NCBI GenBank assembly: GCA_946800325.1
Contig: OX326961.1
Span: 50,122,293 to 50,186,292 of the forward strand
Reading direction: 5' to 3'
Source of the DNA: Luzula sylvatica
Lineage: Eukaryota; Streptophyta; Magnoliopsida; Poales; Juncaceae
DNA length: 64,000 nt
Translations under genes and position numbers: made by a program
Shown here: positions 57,541-64,000 of the stretch, in pieces
Layout: each line of letters begins with the position of its first letter
Numbering within the stretch: position 1 is the first letter of the stretch
The notes under the pieces: generated by a model
The model's input: the letters and a program-made list of their open reading frames with translations, nothing else
What the model was told of the DNA's origin: nothing
The model's database searches: none

Positions 57541-57773
57541 TTGGGGATATATAATTGACCCTCAAAACTCACCCAAACATCCTTGATACGTCAATCGAGG
57601 GTGTTTAAATGGATTGATTAGATTCTTAAATGGATTGATTGGACCCCTTAATTGAATCAATATATTTAACCATTGATTAAGAATCTAATCAATCAATTTA
57701 AACACCCTCGATTGACGCATCAAGGGTGTTTGAGTGAGTTTTGGGGGCCAGGTATATTTTCCCATAATTTTTT
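57541..57773. mobile_element. Foldback MITE, family M, copy 2
   Basis: A near-perfect inverted repeat with arms of about 100 bp: GGGGATATATAATTGACCC and CAAAACTCACCCAAACA on the left, mirrored by GTTTGAGTGAGTTTTG and TATATTTTCCC on the right. TGCGTCAATCGAGGGTG lies in both arms. The transcript would form a long hairpin. Confidence 0.85.
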
Positions 57774-58640
57774 GCTTCTCAATCTCTGAAAAGAATTTTA
57801 TTGCAAAAAGACAAAAAAAAATCTAATAACATCATATAACCGCACTATTTTCAGCTTTTTACTCTCTAAAATTTTTTTTATTACAAAAAAACAAAAGTAA
57901 ATAACATAATATGTATACCAAAATTAATTTCAAGGAAAAAAAAACATAATATATTTCATGTCCTTTATTTCATGGTTTATAGTCGAATATCATGATACAA
58001 ATTAATAGTACACAAATTATTTTACAACATGAACATAAATGAAAATCACATGAGGTGATAAATTATTATTTCAACCCTAGAATTACAAATTTAAAATATA
58101 ATATATACCCATTTAGATACATATTAAAAAAGATAATATAATGAAAATGTTCCATCTTCCATGTATCAAAATATTATTGAACTCATTATTGATATTAAAA
58201 TATTGCAATTACATTGTAAACCTAAAATTTGACAATACAAGGATTAAAGATACATATACATAGTTCATCTTAATAATAAAAAACATGATAATATAACTTA
58301 GAGCATTTAAATGCATTCATAATCTCGAAACATATCTCGGTAAATTACTACATTTTCCATTTCTGACATACGCCATTAATAGCATACTAATAAAAATTCG
58401 AAGTCTATTTCCTCATAAAAAATGTTATGTAATCCATATGAAATGTAAATTATAAAAATACTTTTCAAAAAGTTCAACTTAAAAATAGCAATTTTCAATT
58501 TTGTAGAGTTCAATTTTCCGTCTATACATTTTTGCACAAAAAATATTATGAAAATTACAAATATCATGTATAACACATTAAAATATAAAATAGCATCCAA
58601 CTTCAATCAACTTCATTTGTTTTCATTACTATTAAATAAC
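57774..58640. other. AT-rich DNA, probably body of a Helitron
   Basis: No gene. It leads into the Helitron 3' terminus at 58684. The 5' end is not located. Confidence 0.4.
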
Positions 58641-58684
58641 AAATTGCTATGATATAACCCGAAGCGAAGCGTGGTAACTTCTAG
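58641..58684 (+). mobile_element. Helitron 3' terminus
   Basis: ACCCGAAGCGAAGCGTGGT hairpin, then AACTT, CTAG (58681-58684) and T. Similar to the terminus at 924. Confidence 0.65.
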
Positions 58685-58727
58685 TAATATATCAGATTAT
58701 TGTAATATTAAAATTTGTAAGTTCAGA

Positions 58728-59206
58728 TACGAATGGATACTAGAATCAATATCATTTGATGAGGAAACCGATACGATTGGATACGAATCCAATACAATTA
58801 ATCTGTGTTTATTTATTTATTTTGACCCAATATAAAAATATTAATTGTTATTACTACTAATAGTCTTTTGTGTCATATATTCTTGTCTTACTTTTTTTTT
58901 AATCACCACCAAAACTCACGCCGTTGTAAGTTTGTGGGCTACAGACCACCCTTGACGCTAGGATGAGGTGCTTTGCAATGGAGTCCTAAGAATGATTTGA
59001 AAAATCATAGTGAATATTCAAATGAACAATATAATATCTAGATTTTTCTTAGAATTTATTTAAATGTATAATTAATTTTAATCAAAATAATATAAAATAA
59101 TATATAAGAGGTATCATGTCCTAGATTTTCTGAAAATTGTTGTATCACAGTGTCAGTGTCGTATCAGATAAGATACTCGTATTTATATCTGTGTAACATA
59201 GATAAA
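58728..59206. mobile_element. Truncated relative of the GATACG element
   Basis: GATACGAATGGATAC, CCGATACGATTGGATACGAA on the left and GTATCAGATAAGATACTCG, GTGTAACATAG on the right recall the element at 9254-9816. The right TIR is present (AACATAG) and the left one is lost. Confidence 0.5.
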
Positions 59207-59660
59207 AAAAACAGAGCCGCCCCTTGCCATTGATCCAATAGACAACGACAACATGCCAGCTTCACAAAAAAAATCGAACGTTCATATTTATTTTTCTTAT
59301 CTGATCCGTGCAACATCAATCAAACTTAATTTTGTATTTTTTTTCTTTCAACTAATTGATTATTTTGATGAATTTCTCATTAATTCTATTATTATTCATC
59401 ACCATGATTGTAGGCTTTCCTCTTTTTTCTCTATCATTTTGAACTCCAACAATTGGGGGAACTATCAAAATTGAGAATTTAATTGTATAATTAGATTTCC
59501 AATAAAGATTTTCTCATTATTTAATATTGAACTAAATACCCAAAATATCATTTTGAAATTTTTTTCTCATTATTTGATATTGAACTAAATATCCAAAATA
59601 TCATTTTGAAAAAATGAATGATAGAACTCCCATATATATACGGTGCATGACGGACCGCAT
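59207..59660. other. AT-rich intergenic DNA
   Basis: A phrase TGATATTGAACTAAATA-CCAAAATATCATTTTGAAA is tandemly duplicated (about 59521 and 59575). No gene. Confidence 0.45.
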
Positions 59661-59760
59661 TCATACGCGATTTCTGACAACGCGGTTTCTGACGCGTGTT
59701 TTATGACGCGCGTTTTCTGATACGCTATTTTTGACATGCCTTTTCCAATGCGTTTTAAAG
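59661..59760 (+). repeat. Short minisatellite, unit about 19 bp
   Basis: Five or six degenerate copies of ACGCGNTTTCTGAC follow each other (ACGCGATTTCTGAC, ACGCGGTTTCTGAC, GCGTGTTTTATGAC, GCGCGTTTTCTGAT, ACGCTATTTTTGAC). Confidence 0.8.
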
Positions 59761-59834
59761 ATATTATTCCAATGGTTAGAAAATTCTAAGTTCTAAATCA
59801 TTGGTACTCAATTAAGTATCTCAGTCATTCTTTG

Positions 59835-59872
59835 TGTGTGTGCGCGCGCGCGCGTGCGTGCATGCGCGTGCT
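59835..59872. repeat. Alternating GT/CG purine-pyrimidine tract
   Basis: TGTGTGTGTGCGCGCGCGCG followed by TGCGTGCATGCGCGTGC: 37 bp of strict alternation, a good candidate for left-handed DNA. Confidence 0.85.
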
Positions 59873-59936
59873 TGTTTAACTACTAGTTTATATATTGTGT
59901 ATTTATCGAGTGAGTATTGATGGTATTATTTTTCGA

Positions 59937-60067
59937 AACTTTTTAATCATTGTATATGCATCAAAATTAGTGTTGTGTAATAAAATTTAGAGGCAGGCAA
60001 ATTTTAAGGAGAAATAAATTTATTACACAACACTAATCTTTGATGCACATTCAATGATTAAAAACTC
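59937..60067. mobile_element. Foldback element, 131 bp
   Basis: Arms of about 48 bp, TTTTTAATCATTGTATATGC ... TTAGTGTTGTGTAATAAA and its complement, surround a 34-bp loop. Similar hairpin design to 62941-63112 but a different sequence. Confidence 0.75.
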
Positions 60068-60423
60068 TTGAATATAATACCTTGAATATTTGTTGGAGTA
60101 TTTTTATATTACTCTCTCTTTATTTATATAACTAAAATCTGACCTACTAAATATAACGAAAGGTTGTGGAGTCGACATCAATGCTTCATTGCCCAGACAA
60201 GCACTTGACAAAAGAGGTTCTGTACTGATATAGTCTATAGACAAGCACTTGCTATCGGTTCATTGCCCACACAAGCACTTGCCATGTACAACAAAAGAGG
60301 TTCTGTACTGATATAAGCAACTACTATTAGTCTATTCACAACAAAAGTTGTACCCATCTGCAAATCCAGCACTTGATAGTTGATAATTACCTGCTAAAAA
60401 TGAACCCACAACCAATTATATTT

Positions 60424-60637
60424 GGGGGTTATATATGGAACCCTGCGAACTTGAAAAACAATTGTGGATGCGTCAATCGATAAAGGGTTAAAAGAGTTAA
60501 TTTGATTGATTAGCACTCAAATTAATATTTAGTTAGATTAATTCAATTAAGAAATCTTTTTAATATAATTGATCTTTCTCGATTGACGCATCTATGATTT
60601 TTTTTTGTGTTTGTTGGGCATAGTATATTTACCCTTA
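60424..60637. mobile_element. Foldback MITE, family M, copy 3
   Basis: GGGGGTTATATATGGAACCC ... TTGGGCATAGTATATTTACCC with internal GATGCGTCAATCGA and TCGATTGACGCATC, as in copy 2. Confidence 0.75.
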
Positions 60638-61895
60638 TATTTGACTATACAAACTATCCCATTCAATAATATATATAATGAAAATCGAAATAATTTAATG
60701 TCTGACTCGAGCCTATATGACTGATTAATAGAAATAGTCCGATGTTTCGCTAATTTAACATATAGATACTACATTATATTGACGGAACACAATTTACTCG
60801 AAAGATTCATTGATAGTCAAATTATTTAAAGGAAACATAAAGTTATTTTTATCAATAAAGCAAGTTTTGAAATGCCGACAGAAAGTACGTATGAAAAGAT
60901 ATTTTTTTTTATGTATAACAACTTTTTTATTTTGCAAAAATAAGGTTGGTTTGGATGAACTTACAAAACTAGTTGTTTTGTCATCTAATTTAGTAATTTG
61001 GCTAAACACATGCCTGTTTCGCCATCTTAGATAATAAAACAGCTAAATGTGATTTTGACATGTTAAATTGGGCTAAAATTTAGTCTGTTTCGCAATCTTA
61101 AGTTGGCCAAACATGTATTTTTTTTTCTCGTTAACCTGAAAAGAAATTTACCATCTTAGTTGACAAAACAGCCTTGGTACTTGTTTTATGATGAAAATAC
61201 ATAATATTTCGCCATTTTAGATGACAGCACAAATTTTTTATTTATTTTGCAAATTGAATTGTGTTTCAGATAACCCAAACCAAAATTATTTTTTCAAATC
61301 CAAAAGAAACCAACGCTATACATCAAAGTTAATCCAAAGCTTTCGGCTTTCTTCGGCCTGAGCATGACATTCATTAGAACCTTTCTGAAATAGAACTAAA
61401 AAATTTAGGACCATATTATTAGAAATTTAATTTTGTTCCTTTTGATCTAATCCGATGATTAGGTAACAATGATTGTCGTGGTCAATTACTTGCTTCTAAG
61501 TCCCTTTCTTCTTCAAATAGTTAGCTTGTATTAATCAATCACTTCAAATATCTATTGTCTAATTTATTCTACTTAGTGAGTGTCAGTCAGATTTTTCTAA
61601 AACGATCCCTTATTGTTAATGTACTTATTTGTTTATATAATATCGATGATACTCGAATCCATAACCTCTCGAACACATATTTCTGTGGGGTCGTCAATCA
61701 ACTGGGTTATGAAACGATTGACATCGATAGCCAAAAATTTCGAAAGACCTTAAATTAATTTTATAATAATTTCACAAAAAGACCTTAATCTTTTGTGATG
61801 GACCTCAAAAAATTTAGATTATACTATATGTTATATTAAAATAAATTTCGAATCGTATATAATTTACGAAAATTTATCTCGAACCCAAAGTCCAG
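60638..61895. other. Intergenic DNA, nothing recognised
   Basis: Between about 61000 and 61220 a phrase CTGTTTCGCNATCTTAG / GCCATCTTAGATNA recurs three or four times. No ORF with a known domain. Confidence 0.4.

Positions 61896-62857
<962 letters not shown>

Positions 62858-62922
<65 letters not shown>
62858..62922. repeat. (TA)n microsatellite
   Basis: About 65 bp of TA between the Micron-like element and the foldback at 62941. Confidence 0.95.
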
Positions 62923-62926
<4 letters not shown>

Positions 62927-62940
62927 AGGCTAACCTACTT

Positions 62941-63238
<298 letters not shown>

Positions 63239-63450
63239 TGCTAAGTAGAATCCAAAAAAATAATGCACGCGTGCAAAATATACTGATGAATCCAATATGT
63301 TAACATAGTTAAAATTGACAAAAAAATAATACGTTTTCAATAGTATATTTTGATAAATACAAGAATATATTTTTCTAATTTCAATAGTATATTTTGGTCT
63401 TTGGATTCTTTTTTGGATTTTTTTTTTTTTATGGATTCTTGTTAGCCTTC

Positions 63451-63452
<2 letters not shown>

Positions 63453-63526
<74 letters not shown>
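63453..63526. repeat. (TA)n microsatellite
   Basis: About 73 bp of TA ending at the next small element. Confidence 0.95.
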
Positions 63527-63528
<2 letters not shown>

Positions 63529-63679
63529 ATGATTTAAATTGCGGCGCAATTGCACCGTCGTAGCGCAAATCGCAACAAATATTTGCAAAATACAACAACG
63601 CAATATCACCGTAGTATCGGTGATCATATGTAAATTACAGTCCAAGCGCAATGGACCGCTATATCGCAATTTAAAACAT

Positions 63680-63682
<3 letters not shown>
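63527..63682. mobile_element. Micron-like element, short (156 bp), inside (TA)n
   Basis: Ends CAATGATTTAAATTGCGGCG and ATCGCAATTTAAAACATTG are inverted and match the 0.86-kb copy. TA tracts lie on both sides (63453-63526 and 63683-63763). It is an internally deleted derivative. Confidence 0.65.

Positions 63683-63763
<81 letters not shown>
63683..63763. repeat. (TA)n microsatellite
   Basis: About 80 bp of TA. Confidence 0.95.
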
Positions 63764-63768
<5 letters not shown>

Positions 63769-63842
63769 TTGTTATACGCACAGATAAATTCTCACTAGAG
63801 ATTACTTTCAGGGCCAGGACCGGCACACACACGGGTGTGTCA

Positions 63843-63882
<40 letters not shown>

Positions 63883-63963
63883 TTAGTCTTTGTTATACGC
63901 ACAGATAAATTCTCACTAGAGATTACTTTCAGGGCCAGGACCGGCACACACACGGGTGTGTCA

Positions 63964-64000
<37 letters not shown>
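63764..64000 (+). repeat. Two-copy 121-bp tandem repeat ending in (TG)n(TA)n
   Basis: AGTCTTTGTTATACGCACAG ... GGCCAGGACCGGCACACACA-type unit starts at 63764 and, almost unchanged, at 63885. Each copy ends in GTGTGTCA(GT)n(AT)n. The second runs to the end of the window, so the array may continue. Confidence 0.9.

Overview
The window is nuclear DNA of a flowering plant, probably a eudicot. It is strongly AT-rich, full of (TA)n, (ATT)n and (CT)n microsatellites, and built mostly from transposable elements. The supporting signs are Ty1/copia elements primed by initiator tRNA-Met, a Ty3-type element with a tRNA-Asp-like primer site, Helitrons ending in a hairpin plus CTAG, a TAA-flanked MITE, tRNA-like SINE modules, and one intron-containing host gene. 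I see no bacterial or viral-genome features and no CRISPR array.

Left part (1-24 kb): a Helitron 3' end (924) is followed by featureless DNA. A MITE (2832-5643) carries a nested Helitron (3594-5620) filled with an ACATTTTGGTCC array. This pair lies about 60 bp upstream of the only convincing host gene, a two-exon gene for a 161-residue, probably mitochondrial protein (5702-6562). Next come degenerate tandem repeats, a TIR element with an 8-bp target duplication (9254-9816), a broken copia gag (10.8-11.8 kb), a TIR element holding a SINE-like module (12.9-13.4 kb) and a pair of long inverted repeats (15.7-17.1 and 21.75-22.8 kb). Two minus-strand Helitron segments with the same array and a solo LTR (20718-21713) lie between the arms.

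Central nest (23-48 kb): this is a layered retrotransposon nest whose order can be read from 5-bp target duplications. An old minus-strand copia (D) has its gag/protease split by solo LTR E (CTCTT) and by composite solo LTR B' (CTAAA). B' was itself hit by LTR C (CTTAT) and by a 13.5-kb copia A (GGACC). A contains H, a non-autonomous Ty3-type element encoding an unrecognised 373-residue protein. The 5' LTR of D was hit by plus-strand copia B+ (CGTCA), which has lost its gag region and has one stop codon in the reverse transcriptase.

Right part (48-64 kb): a foldback MITE, solo LTR F (CAAAC), two tRNA-like modules, an old copia L (50254-57456) holding Ty3-type solo LTR G (ATCTC), a Helitron 3' end (58684), more foldback MITEs, and a terminal zone in which small GCGGCGCAATT-type elements sit inside long (TA)n tracts.

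The most unusual signal is a class of 16-bp palindromes of the form GTNCGT-N4-ACGNAC, clustered in the LTRs of several copia families, usually upstream of the TATA box. Each family has its own core. One Ty3-type solo LTR carries the same kind of cluster although its sister LTR in this window does not.
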